DNA of 64,000 bases from Enoplosus armatus (taxonomy: Eukaryota; Chordata; Actinopteri; Centrarchiformes; Enoplosidae): positions 16,250,148-16,314,147 of the forward strand of contig NC_092197.1 of assembly GCF_043641665.1 (NCBI RefSeq). Direction: 5' to 3'. The translations under genes and the position numbers were made by a program. Position 1 is the stretch's first letter. Every line of letters begins with the position of its first letter. The notes under the pieces were generated by a model. That model ran no database searches. It worked only from the letters and a program-made list of their open reading frames with translations, and was not told the DNA's origin. Shown here piece after piece: positions 50,868 through 61,170 of this stretch.

Positions 50868-51381
50868 GTCAGAATCACAATCAGGTTTATTGCCATGTAG
50901 GTTTAAACATTTGCTTTGGTATTTTGTTGCATAACAATAAACATAGTAAGTAGAAAATATAAAGAAAGATAAAGCAAGTACTGCAAGTCAAGAAGCATAA
51001 ACAGAAAATATGAAATTGGAAATAAGATGTGAAAATTATTCTAAAAGATATTTTAGAATGTTTTTTTATTATAAAATGTACAATATAACTGTTATTTGAA
51101 TGATTGAGCTAGTCCAGAAGATGTTTGTTAATATAACGCATTGAGTCAGGTGTGTAGCCTTTACGTTAATATAATGTGTAGTGGGGGGGTATTAGAGTCT
51201 GTGTCAGTGGGGTTCCCTCGGCCTTGTTGATGGGAAGAAACTGTTCTCGTGGTGTGAGGTTTTGGTCCTGATGAACCGCAGCGTCCTGCCGGAGGGGAGT
51301 GTCTGAAACAGTTTGTGTCCAGGGTGGGAGGGGTCGGCCACAGTCTTTCCTGCACGCCTCAGGGTCCTGGAGGCGTACAGG
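50868..51381 (-). mobile_element. 5'-truncated non-LTR retrotransposon 3' end, antisense
   Basis: The reverse strand of about 51200-51381 reads LYASRTLRRAGKTVADPSHP and on through GHKLFQTLPSGR, IRTKTS and NSFFPS. This is the conserved C-terminal tail of a fish LINE ORF2. After it comes an AT-rich 3' UTR, then an AATAAA(C)CTGATT-like end with a degenerate GATTCT tail near 50870. The element is truncated far inside ORF2 and cannot be active. The clade is not certain. Confidence 0.85.
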
Positions 51382-51539
51382 ATGTGACAGTCATATTGTA
51401 CGTCTCTCCCCTCTCCTTTCTCCTCTCCTGTATCTTTTTATGACATTGTACTGCTTATCCTTTCCTTAACCTTCCAGTCCTGTCTTGTGTTGTCATTTCT
51501 TTCCCTTTGTTTGCCTGTCCTGTCCTCTCCCCTCTTCCC

Positions 51540-51752
51540 CTTGTTTCCTCTTCTCTCCTAAGTCTTTTTGGTTCCTCCCCTCTTTTCCTTGTTTCCTCTC
51601 CTCTCCTTGTATGTGTTTTCGGTTCCTCCCCTTCTCTCCTTGTTTCCTTTCATCTCTTCTTCTTGTACCTCTTTTCAGTTCCTTCTCTCTCCTCTCCCCT
51701 CCTCTCCTCTCCTCTCCCCTCCTCTCCCCTCCTCTCCTCTCCTCTCCTCTCT
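51540..51752 (+). repeat. Pyrimidine minisatellite (about 50-bp units) running into (CCTCT)n
   Basis: Units begin CTTGTTTCCT at 51540, 51588 and 51639 (48 and 51 bp apart). Each carries a GGTTCCTCCCC or AGTTCCTTCTC block near its end. From about 51681 the array collapses to CCTCT/CTCCC pentamers up to 51752. The strand asymmetry is nearly complete. Confidence 0.9.
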
Positions 51753-52431
51753 GGGGGGGATTAGGACAGAGTCCTTTTCATCCTGCTGTAATCCTACACT
51801 GGCAACCCAACTCCAACACGAATAAACATACACACACACTTGCAAACACACACTCACATTTTGTCATGAGATATCTATATGTTTACACACAATATGACCA
51901 CAAAGCTACATAGTTTGCTCTATGTTCATCTGGAAGAAGAGCATCAGAGAGGATGCTGGGAGATTTTTCAGTTCATTTTCTGCTCTGGGTGTTTCTCTGG
52001 GGAGAGCAAGACATGAGGAATGAATGGGAGAGAAAGAGACATAAACAGTCTGATCTACCTCCCAGCCTGTCACCCCCCTCGGAGGGGGGGCCTTGCTGGG
52101 ACTCTGTCAGCTGAGCTCCCCCCCGCTGAGACCTACAATGGCAGATTGGCAACCCTAATACCACAGCTCACTTTATCTGCCTGAATTAAAACCCAATTGG
52201 CAAAGGGTTATGGGAATTGCTGGCTCAGGGAGAGCTTTTTATTTATTTATTTTATTTTTTAGGAATTATGTGTGTGGGCGCATTTTAGGGGAAAAAAATG
52301 TAATCAGAGAGATAGAAGCTCGAGGGGTATCAGTCAGAGGATTAAACACTGAACTAATACAGCTAAATGCAGAGCTGTTGTTAGCCCTTTATTAAGAAGG
52401 ATGTGTGTTTGTTTTCAAAAGGATGGGGCCC

Positions 52432-52458
52432 GTGTGTGTGTGTGTGTGTGTGTGTGTG
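52432..52458 (+). repeat. (GT)n
   Basis: About thirteen GT units. Confidence 0.95.
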
Positions 52459-52642
52459 CTCTTACAGGAAGTGCTTGTGAGGCAAGCAGGATGTGCAGGA
52501 AGTGTTTGGCTTGGCTGAGCTGCCAGCTAGGTTGCTGCCCTGAGGATTGCTGATGCAGGGGACAAAGATGCAAAGATTCCCCCTTATTATTTCCTGCATT
52601 CACAAGACATTTTACAGCAGAAATACACCCACATATTCAAAA

Positions 52643-52665
52643 AATAAATAAATAAATAAATAAAT
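52643..52665 (+). repeat. (AAAT)n
   Basis: About six tetranucleotide units. Confidence 0.9.
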
Positions 52666-53174
52666 CCTGTAACGTCAGCTGGGACATAGACGAAGCACTC
52701 CAGGAAAATTGCTGTGAACTTCACTCGTTACTCTCGGCTGTCAACTAATTGAGGCATCCATCAGTTTTATATTCCACTGCGCGGAAACAGAGGAACCTGG
52801 TCACTTATGAAACGGGGGAGTGTGATAGACAAGCCGCACTCCCACTTGTTACATAACTAGTCCATGTCCCCGCTGCAGAGAGAGCAAAGTTGTAGTGTCA
52901 AAATAGGACAGGGCATAAGAGGGGAGGGTATGTTAGGACAAAGAACTCATCAGAGGTGAACCTGAGCTGTCTTATGTCAGCTGTATGGGTGGGCAATTTG
53001 GATATAGAGAAACACTTGTCTGAATGTCTGTTAAATACCTGAAAAATGAAGGTACTTTTCACAATTCCTGTAAATCCAGTAATGCCATTAAGCAGTCCTT
53101 CTTCATGATTCTGCCATCTCACGGTATATATCGTCCAACACAAATCAGATGCTAATGTAAGGTAGAAAAATAAT

Positions 53175-53262
53175 TAGGGCTGCACCTAATGATTATTTTC
53201 ATTATTGATAAACCTGCTGATCACAGAGACTAAAATTAGATCTTCAGATTGTTTTGTATGTA
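53175..53262 (+). mobile_element. Dispersed DNA-transposon repeat, internally deleted
   Basis: It begins AGGGCTGCACCTAATGATTA and joins to GATCTTCAGATTGTTTTGT, which normally lies further inside the element. This indicates an internal deletion. It lies 0.9 kb upstream of exon 2. Confidence 0.6.
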
Positions 53263-54156
53263 GCCCAGACGCTTGTTTCAGAGGGCTTATCAAGCTCAAT
53301 CGCTTGTAAGACCCTCCATTAGACACTCGTGAGGGAAAATAATGGAAGTGCAGAAAGGAGGGAACCCTCTTCCATGACGTGCAGGCGGTGTTGAAAAAAC
53401 AGGACAAGAGGGAGGGAGCTATTATCAGTGCACATACAACCCTGTCACCAAATTCTCAGTGACATACCACAGTACCCTCCTTCTTTGCTCGCGCTCCTGC
53501 TTGTCCCATATCATCTGTGTTGACAGCTGATGGGAAGATGGCCCGCTCAGTGGAGGGAGAAGGAAGACGGAAAGAGCATATGAGCTCTTATACTGAACAC
53601 ATGACCTTGCCTCTCATCTCGCTGCAGTTGTAGCCCTCCTGGGCCCACTACTCCACTCATCAACCACATACATTATAGATATACATCCTGTCCTCATAGA
53701 TCCCTGAGGGAAGCACTTGAGAAGAGGTAAACTCCTCATTGAAGGACTGAACCAGTGCAGGAGAAGGCAAGGGAGCTCTTGTGGAGACATCTTAGCCAGC
53801 CTCCATTGACTCACATCTTACATTTAGTTCTTTTTCACAAGAGCTATTGTTGGATTTAATTGTCTGTAAGTGTTTTTGCTGAATTGTCCATTTTCCTGGA
53901 CCGCGCTCAGATTCAACAACTGCTTTCACACTTCACCAGATGTGCTGGACTCTGACTTTGGTCAGGGAAAACTGAAATGAGCTCAAGTGTGAAAACATCC
54001 TTTTAAAGAATCTAAAAGTGTATGTGAACAGCATGGTTTTCAAAGGTTTTATGTTGAAGTCTTAATGTTTTTCTTACAACAATTGAAAATCACATCATCC
54101 TGTTATGTGTTATTATGTTATGTTATAGCATAGCAGCCAATCAAGATTTCATTCTA

Positions 54157-54197
54157 ATTTCCCTCTTTCTTTCTTTTTTTTTTATTTTCTCGACCAG
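54157..54197 (+). promoter_or_regulatory. rxra: Branch point, polypyrimidine tract and acceptor of exon 2
   Basis: TCTAAT with its candidate branch A at 54157 lies 40 nt from the AG. It is followed by an almost uninterrupted pyrimidine tract (CCCTCTTTCT, then a T-run) and CGACCAG. This fixes the exon start at 54198 in the frame that gives the RXRA peptide. Confidence 0.75.
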
Positions 54198-54436
54198 ACT
54201 CGTCAGGCCAGGTGACCTCCTCGCCCCTGGGCTCGCCCACATCCCACCGGGGAATGCACCCGTCTTTGCTCAGCCCAACGTCCATGGGGCCCTCAGGCTC
54301 TCTTCACTCTCCCATCAGCACGCTGAGTTCTCCCATGAACGGCCTGGCCTCACCCTTCTCTGTCATCAGCTCGCCCATGGGACCCCACTCCATGAACTCG
54401 CCCGGCATGGGCTACGGCCCCAGCGTCAGCCCCCAG
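54198..54436 (+). CDS. rxra: Retinoid X receptor alpha, coding exon 2 (A/B, AF-1 domain)
   Basis: This exon encodes 79 complete codons of the N-terminal ligand-independent activation domain of RXR, the nuclear receptor that pairs with RAR, PPAR, LXR, TR and VDR. The segment LHSPISTLSSPMNGL followed by SPFSVISSPMGPHSM is nearly identical to vertebrate RXRA. The MHPSLLSPTS start recalls, from memory, zebrafish Rxrab. There are nine Ser-Pro motifs, fitting the proline-directed phosphorylation known for this domain. The acceptor is a T-rich tract ending CGACCAG at 54197, with a plausible branch point TCTAAT near 54157. The donor is CAG|GTGAGG. The first two bases (AC) complete a split codon, G|AC for Asp, as after LPL in human RXRA; the exit is phase 0 after SPQ, matching the human SPQ|LSSP boundary. 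An in-frame ATG at 54254 could start a shorter isoform. The paralogue (rxraa or rxrab) is not certain from one exon; the RXR identity is. Confidence 0.95.
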
Positions 54437-54470
54437 GTGAGGCCCGTGACAGACTCACAAATAGGCAGAT

Positions 54471-54471
<1 letters not shown>

Positions 54472-54514
<43 letters not shown>
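54472..54514 (+). repeat. (CA)n microsatellite 36 nt downstream of the exon 2 donor
   Basis: An uninterrupted 43-nt CA tract starts 36 nt past the exon boundary. CA repeats in this position in RNA bind hnRNP L and are known to modulate recognition of the preceding 5' splice site. That role here is inference. Confidence 0.95.
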
Positions 54515-54516
<2 letters not shown>

Positions 54517-54834
54517 AGTATAGTGTATTCACTACAGCTATGTTATATTCAGGCATTGTGTCTTTAAGGTTACTTACTCCCTCAGCAATGGAACATATAA
54601 TACATAGAGAATGACATCGAGGGGTTTTATTCTTCATGCTAATAAACCAACAGTATTTATTTCTCCAGCTCTGTTGACACTTGATGTCTGATTTGTTTGA
54701 ATTTCAGCTAGTAAATCAACACAGTCTCAGAATTACCTTGAATTCTGCAAATTAGCTTAATCTAGATGCCTAATATACATTACGTTTGTTGCATTTTTTT
54801 TCTGATGTAGGAGTATAAACCTGTATTGTCCCTT

Positions 54835-55273
54835 TTTAAAAGAACAGTTTGACATTTTGGGAAACACGCTTATTATCTTTCTTGCCTAAAGTCAGATGAG
54901 ATGCCACTCTCATTTCTGTCGCCATGAGACGGTTAGCTTAGCATAAAGACTGGAAGCAGGGGAAATAGTAAACAAAGAGAGTAAACAAACACCTACCAGT
55001 GTCTCTAAAACTTCTTAATTACCGTCACTGGTTGCTTGGCAATCTCACAGTAACGACAAGGTTCCATGAAATCACTGTACCCGGCCAAGAAATAGTCATG
55101 TACATAACTTCAGTCTAGCTGCTTCCAATCTTTATGCTAAGCTAAGCTAACGGTCTCCTCGCTGAAGCTTTGTATTAAACGGACACACATGAAAGTGGTG
55201 TCCATCTTCTCATTTAACTCTTGGCCTGATAGTGAATAAGCGTATTTCCCAAAAGTTCTAAAGTTCCTTTAAA
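54835..55273. mobile_element. Foldback/MITE-type non-autonomous element, about 440 bp
   Basis: The ends are inverted repeats of about 40 bp: TTTAAAAGAACAGTTTGACA at the left, and the right end at 55235-55273 reads as its complement with a few mismatches. Both inner ends share TTTTGGGAAA(C/T)ACGCTTATT. Inner segments, such as the TTAGCTTAGCATAAAGACTGG area near 54935 and its complement near 55130, also pair, so much of the element is palindromic. It matches a family I remember as very common in percomorph fish introns. No coding capacity is visible. Confidence 0.8.
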
Positions 55274-55506
55274 TAGTAAAAAAAAAAATAGCGTTCCTAG
55301 GGCCAAGCTACACGCATAGCCGCTGTTTTTTTGTTTTTTTTATCACATTCAGAAACGAGAAAGCTTCATGTTCAGCAGCCTCTATCATGTTTTCATGAGG
55401 TTTTGCTGTATACTCAGTCTCCATGCAGAAATACAGGTGCCCTATAAACTAACCAGACAAACGGTTGTGTATCATGTCTTACAAACTGTGCAAATTACAG
55501 TCGCTT

Positions 55507-55526
55507 ACACACACACACACACACAC
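55507..55526 (+). repeat. (CA)n
   Basis: Ten CA units. Confidence 0.9.
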
Positions 55527-55669
55527 TTGCGCACACATAATTTTCCTAAGCCTGGCCCCAGCAGACAGAGGCCCTGCTTTGACCCCGTGCCACAGTTAAT
55601 CAAGGCCTATTCAACTGGGATTCCACAGCATTTCAGCTCTGTCACTCTTACTTCTATATCTGAGGCATA

Positions 55670-55850
55670 TTTGTCACTCTCTCCATATCTCGCTTTCTCC
55701 TCTATCCCGTCTTTCTTCTTCTCTCTGGCTGTCCTCTTTCCTATTTTTTCCCCGTTCTTGTTTTTTTTTTTTATCCCTTGTCTCTTTCACGCCATCTCCA
55801 TTTCCTCTCTCTTCTTCTCCGTCTCTGTCATTTTTTGTTCCATCAATAAG
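55670..55850 (+). repeat. Pyrimidine-rich tract
   Basis: C/T-dominated low complexity with a T-run near 55760. It is followed by a CA run at 55878-55891. Confidence 0.8.
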
Positions 55851-56689
55851 CCTCAGTTTCTTTGGTATTAAAAAAAACACACACACACACAATTAAGACA
55901 TCAAAGCCTGCAGTGGCCCAGTTTTCCGTCTGCAGCCATATCTGAAATTGGAATTGTTTCCCCCCAAAATTCAGTGGCTGCCCTTTTTTTGTGTTTGTTA
56001 ATAATTGTGTTAAAGTGCGTTTGCAATGTGATGCTATTTGGGATGGGCTCTCCTCGCTATTGTGGGGCTTATCGCTGAAGTGTCCCACATGTAATGGAGT
56101 TAAGAGTGGATTAGGGGCACTTTCAGAAAGCGGCCAGAATCTTTCATTGCTAGAAAGCCCCCCTTCCCCCTCCCTCCCTCCCCACCCCTCTCCTTCGGAT
56201 TCTTCTTCACTTTTTAATTCCAACACTTTCATCTGTGCTGCTGTTTCTGTCCCGGAGCGGCATACTTTGTATGCAGGTTGGGTGTTTAGGTAGCAACCGT
56301 TACAGCTGATCTGTCTCAGTCTGGCTCATTTGAATCAATCTATAACGGGAGCTTTAGTGATTCTATAACTTTTTGAGTATACACATTTAACATGTAAATA
56401 TGTGTACATTATGTCTATCGTGAAGGGTATCATGTACGGTAGGTGTGCTTTTTTTTGCCTCTTGGCCAATCCTACCATTTGTAGCAGCTGTGTAAAGAGC
56501 AGGTAACAGCTGTTTCTGTTGGTGGTGACAGTTAAACTGTATGTGCAGTAATTACAGCAGTCTACAACAGTGCTGCATTGTTTTGGATTTGCTGAAACAG
56601 CTGGTACCAGAGTAAATGGCTCCCAAAAAATGACCATTGCCACCACTCTATTTGGGTTTTTTTTGCAATTTGTACGGTTCACATTTTAT

Positions 56690-56790
56690 TCAGTTAGGTA
56701 TCGAAAAACGACACAAGTTCCGATACAATACCTGAATTTCAGTATCAATACCGGAACAAATATCTTTGGCGTCAAATTGGGGAGAAGAAC
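56690..56790. mobile_element. Possible fish repeat with TAGGTATCGA motif
   Basis: TTAGGTATCGAAAAACGACA followed by CAGTATCAATACCGG resembles an abundant teleost element with paired TATCGATACC motifs. It is a fragment without clear ends. Confidence 0.35.
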
Positions 56791-57065
56791 ACCACCCTCT
56801 TCTTTAAGGTTCCCCACCCGTTTCAAAATGCCAGTGTGTGGTAAGCACACCCAAATGTAAAGCACTATCTTCAAAATCAGTTTGAGGGCATAAGAAACGG
56901 TTAACCTCCATCATCCTGATTCCGCATCGACCTTGAACCTCAATAGTTTTTTCGGTAACAACAGAATTGTGTCTATAGCAGCAACTCTCCTGAAATTTGT
57001 TTTGCTTTGTTTTGCTTCTTGGTTTTGGCTGACATGGAGGACTTTGGCTGACTTTATTTTGTCGG

Positions 57066-57418
57066 TAACGCTTTACTTAAACTCCCCCGGTTTAGCATTT
57101 ATGTAAGCAGGTACTGCAGTAAGCAGTATACAAACATTTAATAAACTGTTTGTAACACACTATAATGTAGTTGCACACAGCAATAAGGACACAGGATTAT
57201 TTAATATAATTACAACTGTGTTTTACTATATTATCTGTACTACTTTCATCATCTGTTTATACACCAGCCTCCACTTACAGGTGCCCACAGGAGGAGTTAT
57301 AGTTATCAACAAATACATTAATAAACACTGCGTACATGACATCTGCATACACCTACGTTATAGTGTGTATATATCCTGCTTATAAATGTTAAATAGGGGG
57401 ACTTAAAATAAAGCGTTA
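57066..57418. mobile_element. MITE with 37-bp terminal inverted repeats, 353 bp
   Basis: Left end 57066-57102 (TAACGCTTTACTTAAACTCC and on) pairs with right end 57382-57418 (ending CTTAAAATAAAGCGTTA) over 37 positions with only a few mismatches. The interior is AT-rich with no ORF. The superfamily cannot be assigned by eye. Confidence 0.75.
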
Positions 57419-59302
57419 TAATAAAGTGACATAAACGATCTTGCCGAAAAACCTGTTTTTGTTACTCCCAGTTCTCAGCCCTAAATTTGGCAGGTACTCA
57501 TGTTTGAGGATTTGAGCTGTTAATCGTGAACATTTGCATAACTGAGACTGTCCAGGCTGCTGACTGTTGCTCAGGGAGGGTGGAGAACGGCAGTTTGATG
57601 CGAGAGCGCGGCTCAGAGGTTAAAGATGGTGGCAGGGCCCTGTGGTCACGAGGCGCGGCACTTCTGATGAGACGTGATTTGAGTCAGACGGCGCATGCCA
57701 CTTGCTCTTTACACTCGGCTGACTTGCCATTTTCATGAGCAGTTGACTGGAACAAGGTCACAGCTCAGCCTCTTCCTTACTTAACCACCCAGAGGCCAGT
57801 ACAAGACCCCCGCCTATGCTAAACACACACACACACCTAAGCACGCAGGCATGGACACACACACACTCAATATAAACTCACATTCTTGTGACCACAGAGA
57901 TTTTGCATATATGCTATAAGTTGTATCCGTCCTAAAGATCTTACAAGCACATATAGTATGTCATAAATGAAAGACCTGCTTTCTTCCTTCTTGACGTCTT
58001 TCAAAGCTGTCCTCATTACAAGAAGAGCATGAACTACAATCACCAGTGTCTTCTTTTAGCAGGAAACCCAACTTTTACATGCATGGAAACATAAAATTCA
58101 GGTGGAATTCTGACTATACCAGTCTGGTTCTTATTAAAACCGGTGTAATTTTCAATGAAAAAAATCGATAAAAATCAAAAAACAATGAGCCTTAACTATC
58201 CTCTACATCAAAGATGTAAATGACAACATGATGAAAGCAGAGGACGGGATGAACAAAACTCCCATTCTTACTGGAATCTTGTATCCTCCAAAAGCCAAAC
58301 CACATGTAAAGAGAGAGACGGTCCTTTATCATCAGCCAATTCTTACATCTCAAACAACAGTACTTCCCCTTGAGCTCTGCCCGAACATCCAGACACACTG
58401 ACATACTGTGGGGATTTTTTTTTAGCGTGAAACTTCTTCAGTTTTGTCTGCTGTGTATATTGTTGAAGATCTGAAAAACATCTGCATTGTTCCGAGGAGG
58501 GCCACACACTCAACAACAAAACATATTTTCACACAAAGACACAAAGCATGTGACGCGAAATGCATGCCTTGTCTTTCGTTGGGCGGTTTTGCTGTTATAA
58601 GGCTTGTCATCGCTTTTTTTTTTTCTGGAGCTGCATGAGGGGAGAGATGGCGAAACATCTGGGCATTCCGGGCCACAGCCATGCCTATTAAGATCAGACC
58701 CATCGGTGGTCGTGTCTGTGGGCTTGAACTTACTGACGATACAGACTCCATCACAGACACCACAACTCTCCAAGCAGCTGGAAGGGATTATACGCTGGGC
58801 TGGAACACATTTTGCACTTCCAATGACAATGGCGAGAGTTGTCTGGCTGTTGTTTTTTTGCCGGTTCCCATTTTCCGTTTTGCGGCTGAGTCTGTACCCG
58901 CTCTCCCACTGAAACCTTCCTGAGAATCCTAAACCAACAACAGGCCTCTAGTGTCTCTCAATACGCCTTAAAAACACATATAAAGCTTTGAGTGTTTCTG
59001 TAGTCCAACCCAGAAGAAACACTAATGTGAAAAAGGTGTAAATGTTTTACAAGAAATGGAACACGCGCTTAATAAGTTATAAATGAGCGGCGGTGGTGAT
59101 GTCATGCACCGGGTTTTGGGTATGTCGTGTTTAGGCGAGGGTCGCTAGGAGACTGAAGCACAACACACTCGAGAGAAAGAGAGGGAGGGAGAGGGGGAGC
59201 ATAGTGGACCTCAGCCCCTTCCTGTGTGGGAGAAATAAAGGTCCATTCCGCTGCTCTGGTCTTTGATGGACCTCGCTGTAGTCACTCTGCATGACATCAT
59301 GG

Positions 59303-59327
59303 TTGTGCGGCTCTAATGGCCGCACAA
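59303..59327. repeat. Perfect inverted repeat (9-bp GC-rich arms)
   Basis: TTGTGCGGC and GCCGCACAA flank a 7-nt loop. This is stem-loop-capable, with no known role. Confidence 0.9.
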
Positions 59328-60883
59328 AGGGGCTGTGTGTAGGGTCCCAGGGGAACAGTTAAGGCTCTCTAACGTCAATCAACCCTCAAATGGATGATGG
59401 AAAATCATTTTTTTTGCCAAAGCTGTCTCCAGGTAGCAATTAGACACAGTTTTAGAGACCACTTTTTTCCCCCAGCACTGCTAGTTCAAGGAAGTGTAAC
59501 TAATGTGTGGAATTAATTTAGTTGTGCTCCACTAAAAGTTTAGTACACAGTTCTTTTAGTTCTTAGTTTATTGTAGAGAAAACCTCACATTGCTTACAGA
59601 CAGGCCTTTATTTCAATTATTTTTCCTATTACATAAGTAAACTTTATTGTATATTTGCAAATTCCCTTTCCTTTCTTGGAAAGCTTTTATTCTGAAATGA
59701 ATGGAGGAAGTGCTTTATTATAGAAAGCTGAAAATGATGAAAGCACAGACCATAGAATCCGTGAATACAAACATTATATTCTAGTATTATAAAAGAGAAT
59801 TGTGTTGATGGAATTAATGAAGTGGAAATGCAAAATGTGAAGAATTATTGACCATGTAGCTGTCATTGTACAGATACTGCAGGTACTACATTTTTTATGG
59901 CATTTACCTGGGACTATTGCTAGTTTTTTCAAACAGACCGTAGGCCATCATTTGAGAACTGACAGCATGTAGTTTGGTAGCGCTGGGGACTGTGTGTCTG
60001 TTCTGACTTGTGTAGGGCCACACCGCAGACGAGCTATTTAGGAGGTGGCAGCTATAAGGGATAGAAACAGTAACATTAGGTTTAAGTTTCAGAGAGAAGC
60101 CTTATAATGCAGACTGTAGACGTTGCGGTTTAAATGCCTCAGGGCACACATTTATTTCAAAGCTTCCAAAAAATCCCTGTAGGGCTTTAATTGCATCTGG
60201 TGGTGTGATCTTACAGCAACTCAACACTGTCTGTGGACGGACATGTACACTGTGGCATGTGTGTGAAGTGTAATGACACTTACTATAAGACTAATTCACT
60301 GCTAACACACCTGTAAAACCTTTAAACTGTAGGTACCAGATGGTTGGGGCCACATTGTTTTTATTTAACATGCAGTGACTGACAGCTCTCATGTTATGCT
60401 GAAAGGTTAAAGACGAAACTGTATTGGACCGAGGTCTGCTGAAAGGTGAACAGCAGCCTCAGCTGAGACTATTTCAGAAAGAAGAAAATAAGAACAAATA
60501 AAAATGCTTAAAATACTGTACAAATGTGGTATGACGTGATCAACAAACAAAACAAACAATAATAGATACACTGACAATGTCAGACTGACCTTTTCAATAC
60601 AAGGAACATAAAAATAGATTAGTAAGATCAAGTAAAAGGTAAAAGCTGACCATCAAACTACACTCTGCCAGAATTGGTGTTCATCAGCCCCCACACTCAC
60701 TGGATAACACTAATGGAAACATTTAATCAATAATCAACCAGGTTACTTGTAAGTGGCCAGGACAAACAGCAGTGAACCAGCGCCGGTGTGACATGCTGAA
60801 CAACATGAACAAGTAAAAACATGAGTCTATTAAAAGCTGGACGGCTTGCTGGCAGATGTATCAGTCTGTTATCTGCTGGTTGG

Positions 60884-61170
60884 TGGACAATGGAAATACT
60901 GCTGAATGACTGGCAGGATATAATCAATCTAAATACGGCTACATTCAATGGTGGTTTGACACTGAAATACTATTTCAATTACGGCTGGATTGTGCTGTTT
61001 GACAAAAGAGATACCACTTGCACACACATGTAACATACTAGAGGACACGTGGAAAACCATGATGAATGCCTTGATGATCATGGACATGCTTGAGAATGAA
61101 TCACTGGATGGCTCATACCAGTGGAGAGTGGAAACACCAGTGAAATACTCAGGTTGATTTACAGTTGGAA
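60884..61170 (+). repeat. Degenerate repeat around GAAATACT
   Basis: The motif GAAATACT followed within about 10 nt by a (T/G)ACNGNTGGA-like string occurs near 60892, 60963 and 61142. The first two are about 71 bp apart. Decay is strong, so this is tentative. Confidence 0.3.

Larger units (their letters stand above)
1..54197 (+). other. rxra: rxra intron 1 (3' part)
   Basis: This is inferred from the phase of the exon at 54198. In vertebrate RXRA that exon follows a tiny first coding exon (MDTKHFLPL plus one base), and I could not find that exon here on the + strand. The interval is AT-rich and repeat-rich, and no long ORF in it looks like a conserved protein. A very large first intron is normal for RXRA, and such introns usually carry enhancers and alternative first exons. 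An upstream or nested non-coding transcript cannot be excluded. Confidence 0.75.

Noticed and set aside
51485..51913. 142-codon frame with a 16-17 residue periodicity
   Set aside because: The periodicity comes from the pyrimidine minisatellite, not a repeat protein.
54115..54567. 150-codon frame overlapping exon 2
   Set aside because: It is in a different frame from the RXRA peptide and reads through the splice sites into the CA repeat; a shadow of the real exon.
55368..55871. 167-codon open frame on the + strand
   Set aside because: It is driven by pyrimidine-rich and CA low-complexity sequence inside intron 2; no family similarity.
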